Below are positions 18,093 to 26,207 of a DNA stretch of 64,000 bases, piece after piece; position 1 is the first letter of the stretch, and the number at the start of each line of letters is the position of its first letter. Under the pieces are notes generated by a model. It did not search any database. It had not been told where the DNA came from and worked only from the letters and a program-made list of their open reading frames with translations. Where the stretch lies: assembly GCF_002879615.1 (NCBI RefSeq), contig NZ_PNRF01000027.1:1-64000 (forward strand), in the 5' to 3' direction. Position numbers and translations under genes: made by a program. The stretch is from Billgrantia endophytica (GTDB lineage: Bacteria > Pseudomonadota > Gammaproteobacteria > Pseudomonadales > Halomonadaceae).

Positions 18093-19024
18093 ATCCGGTG
18101 ATCGAATGCCGCAATCTCACCCTGCGCCACGGTGCCCTGACCCGACTCGATGCCCTCGATCTCAGCGTATACGAGGGTGAAGTGCTGGCGCTGCTCGGCC
18201 ATAACGGCGCCGGCAAGACCACCACCATGAAGCTGATCCTCGGGCTGATCTCGCCCAGCGGCGGTGAACTCAAGGTGCTCGGCGGCGCCCCCGACGGCCC
18301 CCATGCCGAGACGCTGCGCCGCCGACTGGGCTACCTGCCCGAGAACGTCAGTTTCTATGAACAGCTCAGCGGTCGCGAAGTGCTGAGCTACTTTGCCCGC
18401 CTCAAGCGAGTCGACAGGCGGCAGGTGGGTGAGCTGCTCGAGCGTGTCGGCCTGTCCGAGGCCGCCAACCGACGCGTCAAGACCTACTCCAAGGGCATGC
18501 GCCAGCGCCTCGGCCTGGCCCAGGCGCTGCTGGGAGACCCACAGCTGCTGCTGCTCGACGAACCCACCACCGGGCTCGACCCCGCCGCCACCCGCGACTT
18601 CTACGAGACGGTGAGGGAGCTGCGCGAGCGGGGCTGTACGGTGCTGCTGTCATCCCACGTGCTGCCCGGTGTGGAGCCCTACATCGACCGCGCCCTGATC
18701 CTCGGCGCCGGGCGCCGCCTGGCGCTGGGCAGCCTCGACGAGCTGCGCCGCGAAGCGGCCCTGCCGCTGACGGTGCGGGCTCGCGGCAGCTGGCCGGGCA
18801 CCGACTGGGCAAGCGGTTGGGACGAGACCCGGGTGACACCACGCCATCTCAACGGTCATGTGCTGGAGCTCGGCGTCCACCCTTCGGCCAAGATGGCGGT
18901 ACTCAGGCGCCTTGCCGATACACCGGGGGTCGAGGACATCGAACTGTTGCCCCCGACCCTCGAGCACCTGTACGCGCACTTTTCCGCACCGCTCCCGACC
19001 CGCGACACACGAGGCCTCTCATGA
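18089..19024 (+). CDS. nosF: NosF, ABC transporter ATP-binding protein
   Basis: Cytoplasmic ATPase of the NosDFY complex, which supplies a component (probably sulfur) for the CuZ site of NosZ. 311 aa with Walker A GHNGAGKTTT, the signature region YSKGMRQRLGLAQALLG and Walker B LLLLDEPTTGLDP. It overlaps nosD and nosY by four bases at each end, so the three genes are translationally coupled. Confidence 0.95.
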   Translation: MNPVIECRNLTLRHGALTRLDALDLSVYEGEVLALLGHNGAGKTTTMKLILGLISPSGGELKVLGGAPDGPHAETLRRRLGYLPENVSFYEQLSGREVLSYFARLKRVDRRQVGELLERVGLSEAANRRVKTYSKGMRQRLGLAQALLGDPQLLLLDEPTTGLDPAATRDFYETVRELRERGCTVLLSSHVLPGVEPYIDRALILGAGRRLALGSLDELRREAALPLTVRARGSWPGTDWASGWDETRVTPRHLNGHVLELGVHPSAKMAVLRRLADTPGVEDIELLPPTLEHLYAHFSAPLPTRDTRGLS

Positions 19025-19845
19025 ACGCCACTCTGATCGTCGCCCGCAAGGAGTTCCAGGATGGCCTGCGCAACCGCTGGGTGCTGGCCATCGCTCTGAT
19101 CCTGGCCGCCCTGGCGGTGGGCATCGCCTGGTTCGGTGCTGCCGCCAGCGGTGGCATGGGCTTCACCTCGCTGGCCACCACCGTCGTCAGCCTGTCGACG
19201 CTGGCGGTGTTCCTGATTCCCTTGATCGCCCTGCTGTTGGCCTACGACGCCGTGGTCGGCGAACAGGAAGCCGGGACCCTCTTGCTGCTGTTGACCTACC
19301 CGCTGAGCCGTACCTCGCTGCTGCTCGGCAAGTTCCTCGGCCACGGCCTGATTCTTGGCGCCGCCACCGCGCTCGGCTTCGGCATCGCCGGGGTGGTGAT
19401 CGCCTTCGGCGCCGAGGGCGTGGATATCGCCCAGCTCGCCTCCAGCATGGGGCTGTTGATCCTCAGCAGCGTGCTGCTGGGCTGGGTCTTCATTGCCTTC
19501 GCCTACCTGATCAGTGTCTGGGTGAGCGAAAAGGCCCGTGCCGCCGGGCTGGCGCTGGGTGTCTGGTTTCTGTTCGTGCTGGTCTTCGATCTGGGCCTGC
19601 TGGCGCTGCTGGTCAGCGTTCAAGGGGGTGGCGACTGGCTGCCCTGGCTGCTGCTGCTCAATCCCACCGACGGCTTCCGCCTGATCAATATGGTCGGGTT
19701 CGATTCCGCCCAGGCCTATACCGGCGTTACCGCCATCGCCCAGGACAGCGCCTTCCATCTCGGCTGGCTGGTACTGGTGCTGATCGGCTGGATCCTGGCT
19801 CCGCTGGGGCTGGCCATTCTGCGCTTCCGTCATCACTCGGCCTGA
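19021..19845 (+). CDS. nosY: NosY, ABC transporter permease
   Basis: Membrane partner of NosF; 274 aa with about six hydrophobic segments and the ABC-2 type layout. The ATG at 19021 (MNATLIVARKEFQDGLRNRW) overlaps the nosF stop; longer readings run back into nosF. Position nosD-nosF-nosY-nosL is the standard clade I order. Confidence 0.95.
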   Translation: MNATLIVARKEFQDGLRNRWVLAIALILAALAVGIAWFGAAASGGMGFTSLATTVVSLSTLAVFLIPLIALLLAYDAVVGEQEAGTLLLLLTYPLSRTSLLLGKFLGHGLILGAATALGFGIAGVVIAFGAEGVDIAQLASSMGLLILSSVLLGWVFIAFAYLISVWVSEKARAAGLALGVWFLFVLVFDLGLLALLVSVQGGGDWLPWLLLLNPTDGFRLINMVGFDSAQAYTGVTAIAQDSAFHLGWLVLVLIGWILAPLGLAILRFRHHSA

Positions 19846-19873
19846 GGCCCCCCTACGTTCCGGAGACGTCACC

Positions 19874-20446
19874 ATGATTCGCACCGCCTTCACTGCCCTG
19901 GTCCTGTCAACGCTGCTGCTGGCCGGCTGCGGTAACGATGCCGGCCCGGCTGCCCTGGCCCCGGCCCAGCCGATCACCGATGGCGACAGCTGCCACGTGT
20001 GCGGCATGCTGATCAGCGAGCTGCCCGGCCCCAAGGGCCAGGTCTATCTGAACCGGGACGAGGCGGTGCGAAAGTTCTGCTCCACCACCGACATGTTCGC
20101 TTTCCTGCTGCAGCCGGAAAACGAGACCCAACTGAGCCACGCCTGGGTGCATGATGTCGCGGTCACTCCCTGGGAGAGCCCCACCGACGACACCTTCATC
20201 CTGGCCAGCGAGGCGTGGTATGTCGTGGAGCATGAGCGACGCGGCGCCATGGGGCATACCCTGGCCTCGTTCCGCGAGCGACACCATGCCGATGCCTTCA
20301 AGGAGACGCACGGCGGTCGGGTCCTGGCCTTCGACGACATCGACCTGGAGCTGCTGGCCGAGCTGGGCAGGATGGACGCCGACAGGCACAATGACATGCA
20401 GCGCGACGAGGCACATGGCAACGGCATGCACGGCCACCGGCACTAG
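19874..20446 (+). CDS. nosL: NosL, copper chaperone lipoprotein
   Basis: Delivers Cu(I) to apo-NosZ. 190 aa with a lipoprotein signal (LLLAGCGND, lipidated Cys). The family's CHVCGM motif, a Cys/Met copper site, is at about residue 40. After the conserved domain the protein ends in a His/Met-rich tail (HNDMQRDEAHGNGMHGHRH) that looks like an added metal-binding segment. It closes the nos operon; a gene for NosX/ApbE is not seen. Confidence 0.93.
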   Translation: MIRTAFTALVLSTLLLAGCGNDAGPAALAPAQPITDGDSCHVCGMLISELPGPKGQVYLNRDEAVRKFCSTTDMFAFLLQPENETQLSHAWVHDVAVTPWESPTDDTFILASEAWYVVEHERRGAMGHTLASFRERHHADAFKETHGGRVLAFDDIDLELLAELGRMDADRHNDMQRDEAHGNGMHGHRH

Positions 20447-20526
20447 GCAGCAAACATTCGAGGAGCGGTCGGCGCGAACGGTGGCGAATGCTACCATCGC
20501 AGCCCTGTCATCCAGGAAACCGGCTC

Positions 20527-21120
20527 ATGACCAAGACCACCGCCAACCGGGCGCGCCTTTCGTTCACTCCCCCATGGCCACTTGTTCTACTAACGGGCAT
20601 GCTACTGCTGGGCAGTCCGCTCGCCTCGCCGCCGGCCCAAGCCACCAGCTTCAACACCGGCGATATCGAGCAACACGGCAACTGGCACTCCCTGACCCTG
20701 TCGCTGGGTAACGAGCGCCACTTTCGCGCCCTTGAACAGCACAGCTACAGCGATTCCATCCTCAGTCTCAATTACACGCCCGGTGTCTGCGACCTGCCCT
20801 GGCTCGAAGTGCGTGTCGAACTCGACGAGAACCAGGCCGAAAGCCGGGTGGCGAACCTGGTTCCCGGTGATCTGCGCGTCGACCACGACACCATTCATAA
20901 CGGCATGGCGGAGTTCATTACCCAGCGCGGCGACAGCGGTTTTTACGTCAACTTCTATCTGGATGAGCAGGCACTGCTCGTTGATGAGATGCGCAACGGT
21001 GAGACGCTGCGGCTACGCTTCGACCGCGGCGAAGAGGACTATTGGTTCATGAGCTTCGACCTGAACGGTGCCGATGAGGCCATCTCCCGGGCAGAGCGGT
21101 CCTGCCGAGACGCCGATTGA
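20527..21120 (+). CDS. Secreted protein of unknown function
   Basis: 197 aa from the ATG at 20527 (MTKTTANRARLSF). The N-terminus has a basic start, a hydrophobic core (WPLVLLTGMLLLGS) and a likely signal-peptidase site near AQA. The mature part has two cysteines (TPGVCDLPW and the C-terminal ERSCRD) that could form a disulfide, plus alternating hydrophobic/polar stretches suggesting a beta-sandwich. It lies 80 bases after nosL on the same strand and could belong to the nos transcript, but I do not recognise the family and assign no function. Confidence 0.7.
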   Translation: MTKTTANRARLSFTPPWPLVLLTGMLLLGSPLASPPAQATSFNTGDIEQHGNWHSLTLSLGNERHFRALEQHSYSDSILSLNYTPGVCDLPWLEVRVELDENQAESRVANLVPGDLRVDHDTIHNGMAEFITQRGDSGFYVNFYLDEQALLVDEMRNGETLRLRFDRGEEDYWFMSFDLNGADEAISRAERSCRDAD

Positions 21121-21180
21121 ACGCAGCGCCCCGCTGGGCATGGCATACTCCAGCATCTCTGATTACCGTGGGAGGCGTTG

Positions 21181-21564
21181 ATGTCGGTACTGCTGTTTCG
21201 GCTGGGCAATGTGCCCGCAGACGAGGCCGAGGACATCCGCCGCCTGCTCGACGAGCACGGCTTCGACACCTATGAGACCCAGGCCGGATTCTGGCGCCTG
21301 GGGGTGGAGGCGATCTGGCTGCGCCACGACGACCAGAAGGACGCCGCCCGAGCGGTGATCGACCGCTACCAGGAGGAAAGGCGCCGGCGCCTCCGGCAGG
21401 AGCACGCGGATCTGGCGGAGCGCGGCGAGCTGCCGACCCTGTGGCGACGCCTGCTGCGCCACCCCATACAGGTGCTGCTGGTGGCGCTGGCCGTGCTGGC
21501 CATCCTGGCATTGACCCTGCTGCCCTTCCTGGGGCTGATCGAGGCCCTCGGCATCCCATCATGA
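21181..21564 (+). CDS. DUF6164-like small membrane protein
   Basis: 127 aa, start ATG at 21181 with GGGAGG upstream. The soluble N-terminal domain (residues 1-70) has a ferredoxin-like alpha/beta pattern (SVLLFRLGNVPADEAEDIRRLL). A basic/acidic helix (RYQEERRRRLRQEHADL) and one C-terminal membrane helix (VLLVALAVLAILALTLLPFLG) follow. It resembles proteins grouped as DUF6164, whose function is unknown. It is co-oriented with the nos genes, with no visible dependence on them. Confidence 0.7.
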   Translation: MSVLLFRLGNVPADEAEDIRRLLDEHGFDTYETQAGFWRLGVEAIWLRHDDQKDAARAVIDRYQEERRRRLRQEHADLAERGELPTLWRRLLRHPIQVLLVALAVLAILALTLLPFLGLIEALGIPS

Positions 21565-21623
21565 GCGGCCGAAGGCTCTGCGCATATCGGCGGGCCGACG
21601 CTCGCATCGCCCCTTGAGACGCC

Positions 21624-21683
21624 TCAGAACCGGGTGGTGAGATTGGCCCACAGGGTACGGCCAGGCTCGTTGAGCGCGACGGT
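21624..21683 (-). pseudogene. TonB-dependent receptor C-terminal remnant
   Basis: The minus-strand reading ending at the stop at 21624 gives VTVALNEPGRTLWANLTTRF. PGRTLWANLTTRF with a terminal Phe is the typical last beta-strand of TonB-dependent outer-membrane receptors. No barrel or plug sequence remains upstream; the opposite-strand HTH remnant begins where this match stops being convincing. Too short to function. Confidence 0.5.
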
Positions 21684-21746
21684 GACCTGCTCGGCCTGAC
21701 CCGGGATACCCTGCTCTACCGCATGAAGAAGCACGCCATCGGCTGA
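21684..21746 (+). pseudogene. Fis-type HTH C-terminal remnant of a regulator
   Basis: The plus-strand reading gives DLLGLTRDTLLYRMKKHAIG and a stop. LLGLTRDTLLYRMKKH is the recognition helix-turn-helix that ends many sigma-54 enhancer-binding or Fis-family regulators. No ATPase domain remains; the preceding DNA reads best as the end of a TonB receptor on the other strand. I interpret the pair as a deletion joint between two convergent genes. Confidence 0.5.
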
Positions 21747-21755
21747 GAGGGCCCC

Positions 21756-22322
21756 TCAGCGGAAAAGCCGGGTATCGAGATACTCCACCGAGACATGATC
21801 CTCGAAGGCCCAGAGACGCACGAAGCGGCCTCGCTCACGCAGCTCGTTACCGCCGCCGCCCCACACCGTCAGGCTGGCCGGTTCTTCCGGCATGCCATCC
21901 TTGAGCTGCTCGAACCACCAGTCGGCCATCTCGCCTTCCCAGGGCTGGCCGTAGCGCGCCTCGAGCCGCTCCTTCACGCCGGCGAAGTCGTCCACTTGGG
22001 GGTGAAACGCCACGACCAGAGCGAGTTGATCGCGACCGTCCGGGAAAACATAGCGCACATCGGTTTCCGGCTCGCCGTCAACCCGAAGCTCACCGTCGAT
22101 GATCAGGTCGCCTGCCTCGGTCTCCTCGACCGAGACATTGATCACCGAGTCCGCTTCCAGTCGCGCCAAGACCGCTTCGGATGACATGCCGAATTCGGCG
22201 CCGCGATAGCCACTGGGATCCTCCCGGAGGCCTTCCGCCGCCATCGCCGTTCCGGCTGCCGCCAGTACCAGAGAGGTCAACAGTCCGCCGAACCATGCTG
22301 TGGGTCGAGTGGTCATCGCCAT
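21756..22322 (-). CDS. Exported protein of unknown function
   Basis: 188 aa from the ATG at 22322, which has GAGGAG six bases upstream. It has a signal peptide (AWFGGLLTSLVLAAAGTAMA) and a mature part that begins EGLREDPSGYRGAEFGMS. The stretch YRGAEFGMSSEAVLARL is common in exported proteins that recognise a small repeat-like fold, but I cannot name the family. It is the distal gene of the minus-strand nir region, 60 bases past the 39-aa ORF. Whether it takes part in nitrite respiration is unknown. Confidence 0.7.
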   Translation of the reverse strand: MAMTTRPTAWFGGLLTSLVLAAAGTAMAAEGLREDPSGYRGAEFGMSSEAVLARLEADSVINVSVEETEAGDLIIDGELRVDGEPETDVRYVFPDGRDQLALVVAFHPQVDDFAGVKERLEARYGQPWEGEMADWWFEQLKDGMPEEPASLTVWGGGGNELRERGRFVRLWAFEDHVSVEYLDTRLFR

Positions 22323-22382
22323 GCCAACTCCTCTATATGTCTCCACTCAGCGTACAGGCTGCCCGGCCGTTTCGCGTGCTGA

Positions 22383-22502
22383 TTACGTCTCATCATCGGC
22401 CCCGTTTTTCTCCACCACCCGATGTTCGTTGGCCTGGGCCACCCCGCCTGTCAGCAGAGTGGCCAGGATGGTGGAACCAAGCGTCGGAAATCGTCTTGCC
22501 AT
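22383..22502 (-). CDS. Candidate 39-aa exported peptide
   Basis: Short ORF starting MARRFPTLGSTILATLLTGG, with GGAGA nine bases before the ATG. It reads as a signal peptide with a likely cleavage after AQA, leaving only a 15-residue charged mature peptide (NEHRVVEKNGADDET). It begins 27 bases past the stop of the multiheme cytochrome gene on the same strand. It may be a real small periplasmic peptide, or the start of an exported protein truncated by a deletion. Neither is established. Confidence 0.4.
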   Translation of the reverse strand: MARRFPTLGSTILATLLTGGVAQANEHRVVEKNGADDET

Positions 22503-22529
22503 GTGAATGTCTCCGCTGGCGTCCGCGCA

Positions 22530-24212
22530 TCACCGAGAGATGCGCGTCGCGTTGATTTCCACCATGTCGTCGTCGAAATCACCGGGGATCTCGGCGTCGA
22601 ACGCCAGGCCGTACTGCCAGGAGACATGATGGAAGCGTGAGTCGGCATGATCGTCGTGCAGTGCCACGTTGAAGCTGTACTTGCCATCGGTCGAAAGCGG
22701 CTTGTCGCCTTCCACCCCGGTGCGCAGGGCGCGGGTCAGGTAGGCGGTCCACATGCCGTCCTGTTCCTCGGCGCTGAAGACAACCGCCTGGCTGTCGGCG
22801 AAGTGACGCTCGTCGAGGATATAGCCGGACTCGGTGGAACCATCGCCGCTATTGAAGCGCGACACGTTCAGGTAGACCCCTCCGTCGAGCAGCTCGCGGA
22901 TCTCCTGTTCGTCCTTCAGCTTGTCCCAGCCGCCGCGAGCGGCACCGCGACGACCGCGAATCTCGATCTCGGTGCGGCTTTCGGTCAGGTACTTGGTGAC
23001 GCCATTGTCGCTCATCAGGTCGAGACGCTCCGCCAGCTCGCCCGCGGCCAGGGCTTCCGCCTCGGGGGCATCCGGCATGTAGGCGGAGTCGTGGTGACAG
23101 CTGGCCCAGCAGCCGGCGCGATCGGCCATGTCGACACGGTCGTCGGAAAAGCTGACGGTAAGCTTCACGGGGTTGTCCGGGTCCATCATGCCGCCATCCA
23201 CGAAGGGCAGTGGTGCATGCTCACCGGCTTCCCACTGGAAACGCATGAACAGGTAGTCGTCGTCGAAGGAGGCCTGCACGGTCATCGGCACATGGCCACG
23301 CTTGCCACCCAGGTCATAGGTCTCGATCTTCTCGGCACTGACGGCGAGCTGGCCGATCTGCTCCTCTTCGTCCTGGTGGCACCAGAGGCAGCGATCGCCA
23401 AAGCTGAAGGCACGGCCGCCACCATGGGCGCTGCCATCCTGGATCCATTCAATGGAAGCCTGCCCCGGCAGGAACAGGGTCATGTCCAGCGCTGGAATAT
23501 CGTCCCAGTCCAGGGTCGAGGCAATGTCTCCCTCGGCGGCCACGGCTTCACCCAGGTCCTCGGCTTCCAGCGGCATCTCGGGCTCGCCACGCTCGGGAAG
23601 GTCGGTGACCGGCTCGTCATGCTCGAAGCGGGCCAGCCACACCTCGGACTCATCCCAGTCTTGCGGCAGCTCGTGGGCGATGCCCTGATGGCATTCGATG
23701 CAGGTCTGACCCTGCTCGAAGCCACGGGCATGCTCACGTGCGGCACGCGGCGCTTGCTGCTCGAGATCCATGGCCGACCAGTCATGACAGTTGCGGCACT
23801 CGCGTGAGTCGGTACGCAGCATGGAATGCCAGACGTTCTCGGCCAATTGCAGCCGCTTGCCCTCGAACTTCTCCTTGGTATCGATGGTACCCAGCATCCA
23901 GTGCCACACCTCACGGCTGGCCTCGATCTTGCGGATCATCTTCGGGCCCCAGGCGTCCGGCACGTGGCAGTCCGAACAGGTGGCGCCCACCCCGGTGGCG
24001 TTCTGGTAGTGCGGGCGATCCAGATATTCCTCATGCACCCAGCTCATCTCATGGCAGGCCGTGCTGCAGAACCTGAAGCTGTTGGTGGCTTCCATCACGG
24101 TATTGAAGCCACCCCAGAACAGGATGCCGGCAACGAAAAATATCACGGCGGCACCAAGCGATGCCCCCATGATGGTGAACTTGCGCCAGTTGCGAAGACG
24201 CTCCCTTTTCAT
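22530..24212 (-). CDS. NapC/NirT-type multihaem cytochrome fused to an EBDH-type haem-binding domain
   Basis: 560 aa. One N-terminal membrane anchor (residues 13-34) is followed by a NapC/NirT quinol dehydrogenase-like domain with haem motifs CSTACH (49-54), CSDCH (79-83), CRNCH and CIECH. After an acidic linker (about 190-240) comes a second domain with CLWCH and CWASCHH. Its C-terminal fold resembles the haem-binding subunit of ethylbenzene/DMS dehydrogenases (DRVDMADRAGCW, RHFADSQAVVFSAEEQDGMWTAYLTR). Two of the six motifs are CX3CH rather than CXXCH. It directly follows nirS, so its likely job is to pass quinol electrons to NirS (inference). Confidence 0.8.
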   Translation of the reverse strand: MKRERLRNWRKFTIMGASLGAAVIFFVAGILFWGGFNTVMEATNSFRFCSTACHEMSWVHEEYLDRPHYQNATGVGATCSDCHVPDAWGPKMIRKIEASREVWHWMLGTIDTKEKFEGKRLQLAENVWHSMLRTDSRECRNCHDWSAMDLEQQAPRAAREHARGFEQGQTCIECHQGIAHELPQDWDESEVWLARFEHDEPVTDLPERGEPEMPLEAEDLGEAVAAEGDIASTLDWDDIPALDMTLFLPGQASIEWIQDGSAHGGGRAFSFGDRCLWCHQDEEEQIGQLAVSAEKIETYDLGGKRGHVPMTVQASFDDDYLFMRFQWEAGEHAPLPFVDGGMMDPDNPVKLTVSFSDDRVDMADRAGCWASCHHDSAYMPDAPEAEALAAGELAERLDLMSDNGVTKYLTESRTEIEIRGRRGAARGGWDKLKDEQEIRELLDGGVYLNVSRFNSGDGSTESGYILDERHFADSQAVVFSAEEQDGMWTAYLTRALRTGVEGDKPLSTDGKYSFNVALHDDHADSRFHHVSWQYGLAFDAEIPGDFDDDMVEINATRISR

Positions 24213-24343
24213 GTCAGTCTCCCGAAATTGTCATGGCTCGGTTCTTGCCCTAATTAGCCTTGCCGCCTGGTCGAGGTGGTGTTGTCCGGCCCCTTTCCCA
24301 GCCGCTCCGACCCCCGGGGCGGAGTGAAACGGCTGAAGAAGGG

Positions 24344-24368
24344 GCCGGGGCTCCATGGGAACCCCGGC
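24344..24368 (-). terminator. Hairpin downstream of nirS
   Basis: On the minus strand GCCGGGGTTCC pairs with GGAGCCCCGGC (one mismatch) around a short loop, 15 bases past the nirS stop, followed by CCCCTTCTTC. Probably a partial terminator or mRNA stabiliser that lowers expression of the downstream multihaem gene relative to nirS. Confidence 0.5.
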
Positions 24369-24382
24369 GGTACGGCCGGCGA

Positions 24383-25993
24383 TCAACCGGTGTGGTTCTT
24401 GCGGTTGTAGACGTTGAACTTGCCGGTCGGCGTGTGCAGGCCATCGATGACCGCCTTCACTTCCAGGGTCTTGTCGTCGTAGACCACGATGGCACCATCA
24501 TCCTGATGCCCACGGCCACGCGCCCAGATGGAGACCCACACTTCGGTGCCGGTCTGGTCGTATTCCATGTGCACGGCAACGGCGTCATGCTCGGCGGGGC
24601 GGTCGGCCACATGGATCGGCGTCAACTCGCGGGTCTCCTTGTTCATGACCATGACCCACTGGTTCACATCGGCCTCCGGATGCATGGCCTGATCGATCCA
24701 GACGTTGCCGGATTCCGGATGGCTGCGGATGAACAGCCCCGGGCCGTCGGTTTCCACGGAGAAGCAGATTTCCCAGGCCTGGTCCGGATGCCCTTCGGGG
24801 TCGTTGCCCCAGACGGTCATGCGGCCTTCACCCAGGTGAGGTGTGCCCGCCACCGGGCCGCACTCCGGGTCGATCCAGTTGGCGCCCGGGCCGGGGTGGG
24901 GAATCTGGCCGGTTTCCAGCATGCCCACCCGCTTGCGCTCCACGGTGTCGGTGAACACCATCTTGTTGCTGAAGTTGGCGGCGATCTGGAAATAGCGACC
25001 GGTGGGATCGAGGAAGCCGTCGTGCAGGAACTCGGCGCTCTCGATCATGTCCACCCGCAGGTTGTCCAGATCGGAGTAGTCCACCTGCCAGATCTGCCCG
25101 GTCTCCTTGACGTTGACCAGGAAGCTGGGCGCATGGGGGGTGTTGTACAGCGCCGCGACACGGGCCTCGTGGACGTAGTTGCCCTCGGTATCGTAGCCGC
25201 GGGTGGAGACGACCTTCAGCGGCTCCATGGTTTCGGCATCGGCGATGACGAAGTGCGGCGGCCAGTAGGCACCACCGATGACGTACTTGTCCTTCCACTC
25301 GCCATAGTGGGAGACGGCCACGTCACGGGCGTCGATACCGATGAACACCTCGGCGGTTGCCTGGGGCGGATCCATCCACAGGTCGATCTTCGACAGTCGA
25401 CCGTCACGGCCCTGGACGTACCAGAAGCGACCGTCGGAGCTTTCCTTGGCCACGTGTACGGCGTAGCCGGTCTCGGCCTCGGTGACGAGCTCCTTGGTGT
25501 CGCCGTCGATGATGCCCATGGCACCGCGGTCACGCAGAATGGTGACCATGAAGTTTTCCCAGTTGCGGTCGTGCTGGGGCTCGGTGGGCCACTCCTCCTG
25601 CGGCACCAGGATCTTCCAGGTGTCGCGAATGTCGGAGAGCGACATCTCGGGCGGTTCTTCCGGCGTCTGCTGAATATATTTGGAGATCAGGGTGATCTCT
25701 TCCTCGTCCAGGATGCCGTCGAAATTGTTCATCCCGCCTTCGGTACCGAGCGTGATGATGCTCTCCAGACGGCGTTGGCCCAGCTCCTGGGTGGTTTCGG
25801 GCAGCAGATCCGGACCGGTGGCGCCGCCACGCAGGGTGCCGTGACAACCCGCACAGCGCTGGAAGTAGATATCACCGGCGCGATCCATTTCTTCCGCGGA
25901 CATTTCCGGGGCCGCCGCATGGGCGGTGCCCATCATGGCGGCCAGCGGAAAGCCGAGGGCGAAGATCCCCTTGCTCAATGTTCTCTTGTACAT
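24383..25993 (-). CDS. nirS: Cytochrome cd1 nitrite reductase
   Basis: Periplasmic NO-forming nitrite reductase, 536 aa. Start ATG at 25993 (MYKRTLSKGIFALGF) with GAGG upstream; the signal peptide ends near AHA. The haem c domain has CAGCHG at residues 47-51. The eight-bladed d1 propeller carries the expected conserved segments: ARVAALYNTPHAPSF (axial His region), IPHPGPGANWI and the distal-pocket histidines. Two FNR/Dnr-type boxes lie upstream. The haem d1 synthesis genes usually near nirS (nirF, nirD-L-G-H, nirJ, nirE) are not in this window, so they must lie elsewhere if the enzyme is active. Confidence 0.96.
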   Translation of the reverse strand: MYKRTLSKGIFALGFPLAAMMGTAHAAAPEMSAEEMDRAGDIYFQRCAGCHGTLRGGATGPDLLPETTQELGQRRLESIITLGTEGGMNNFDGILDEEEITLISKYIQQTPEEPPEMSLSDIRDTWKILVPQEEWPTEPQHDRNWENFMVTILRDRGAMGIIDGDTKELVTEAETGYAVHVAKESSDGRFWYVQGRDGRLSKIDLWMDPPQATAEVFIGIDARDVAVSHYGEWKDKYVIGGAYWPPHFVIADAETMEPLKVVSTRGYDTEGNYVHEARVAALYNTPHAPSFLVNVKETGQIWQVDYSDLDNLRVDMIESAEFLHDGFLDPTGRYFQIAANFSNKMVFTDTVERKRVGMLETGQIPHPGPGANWIDPECGPVAGTPHLGEGRMTVWGNDPEGHPDQAWEICFSVETDGPGLFIRSHPESGNVWIDQAMHPEADVNQWVMVMNKETRELTPIHVADRPAEHDAVAVHMEYDQTGTEVWVSIWARGRGHQDDGAIVVYDDKTLEVKAVIDGLHTPTGKFNVYNRKNHTG

Positions 25994-26134
25994 GACGTGC
26001 CTCGCTTGGTTTCCCCCTTCGGGTAGTGGCTGGCGGGTGCCCCGGCATGACCTTTCTTTTCTGCACCAAGCGATCATGACCATCAGCCACCCTCCACCTT
26101 CGCCAAGTAGTACCAGCTTTCCCCCCGGGCTCAC

Positions 26135-26148
26135 TTGATCACTGTCAA
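26135..26148 (-). promoter_or_regulatory. Dnr/FNR-type box of nirS
   Basis: TTGATCACTGTCAA, a full match to TTGAY-N4-RTCAA. On the minus strand TACTAC (complement of 26107-26112) is centred 32 bp downstream, the class II spacing. This predicts transcription of nirS from about 26100 with a leader of roughly 107 nt. Confidence 0.7.
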
Positions 26149-26164
26149 TAGATGCATCTAAGAG

Positions 26165-26178
26165 TTGACTTATGTCAC
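26165..26178 (-). promoter_or_regulatory. Second Dnr/FNR-type box upstream of nirS
   Basis: TTGACTTATGTCAC, one base off the consensus, 30 bp from the first box (about three helical turns). A second dimer bound on the same face could reinforce activation. It lies 30 bp beyond the dnr stop codon. Confidence 0.5.
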
Positions 26179-26207
26179 AAGAGGCGCCAACAAAAGGGGT
26201 TCGGCAC

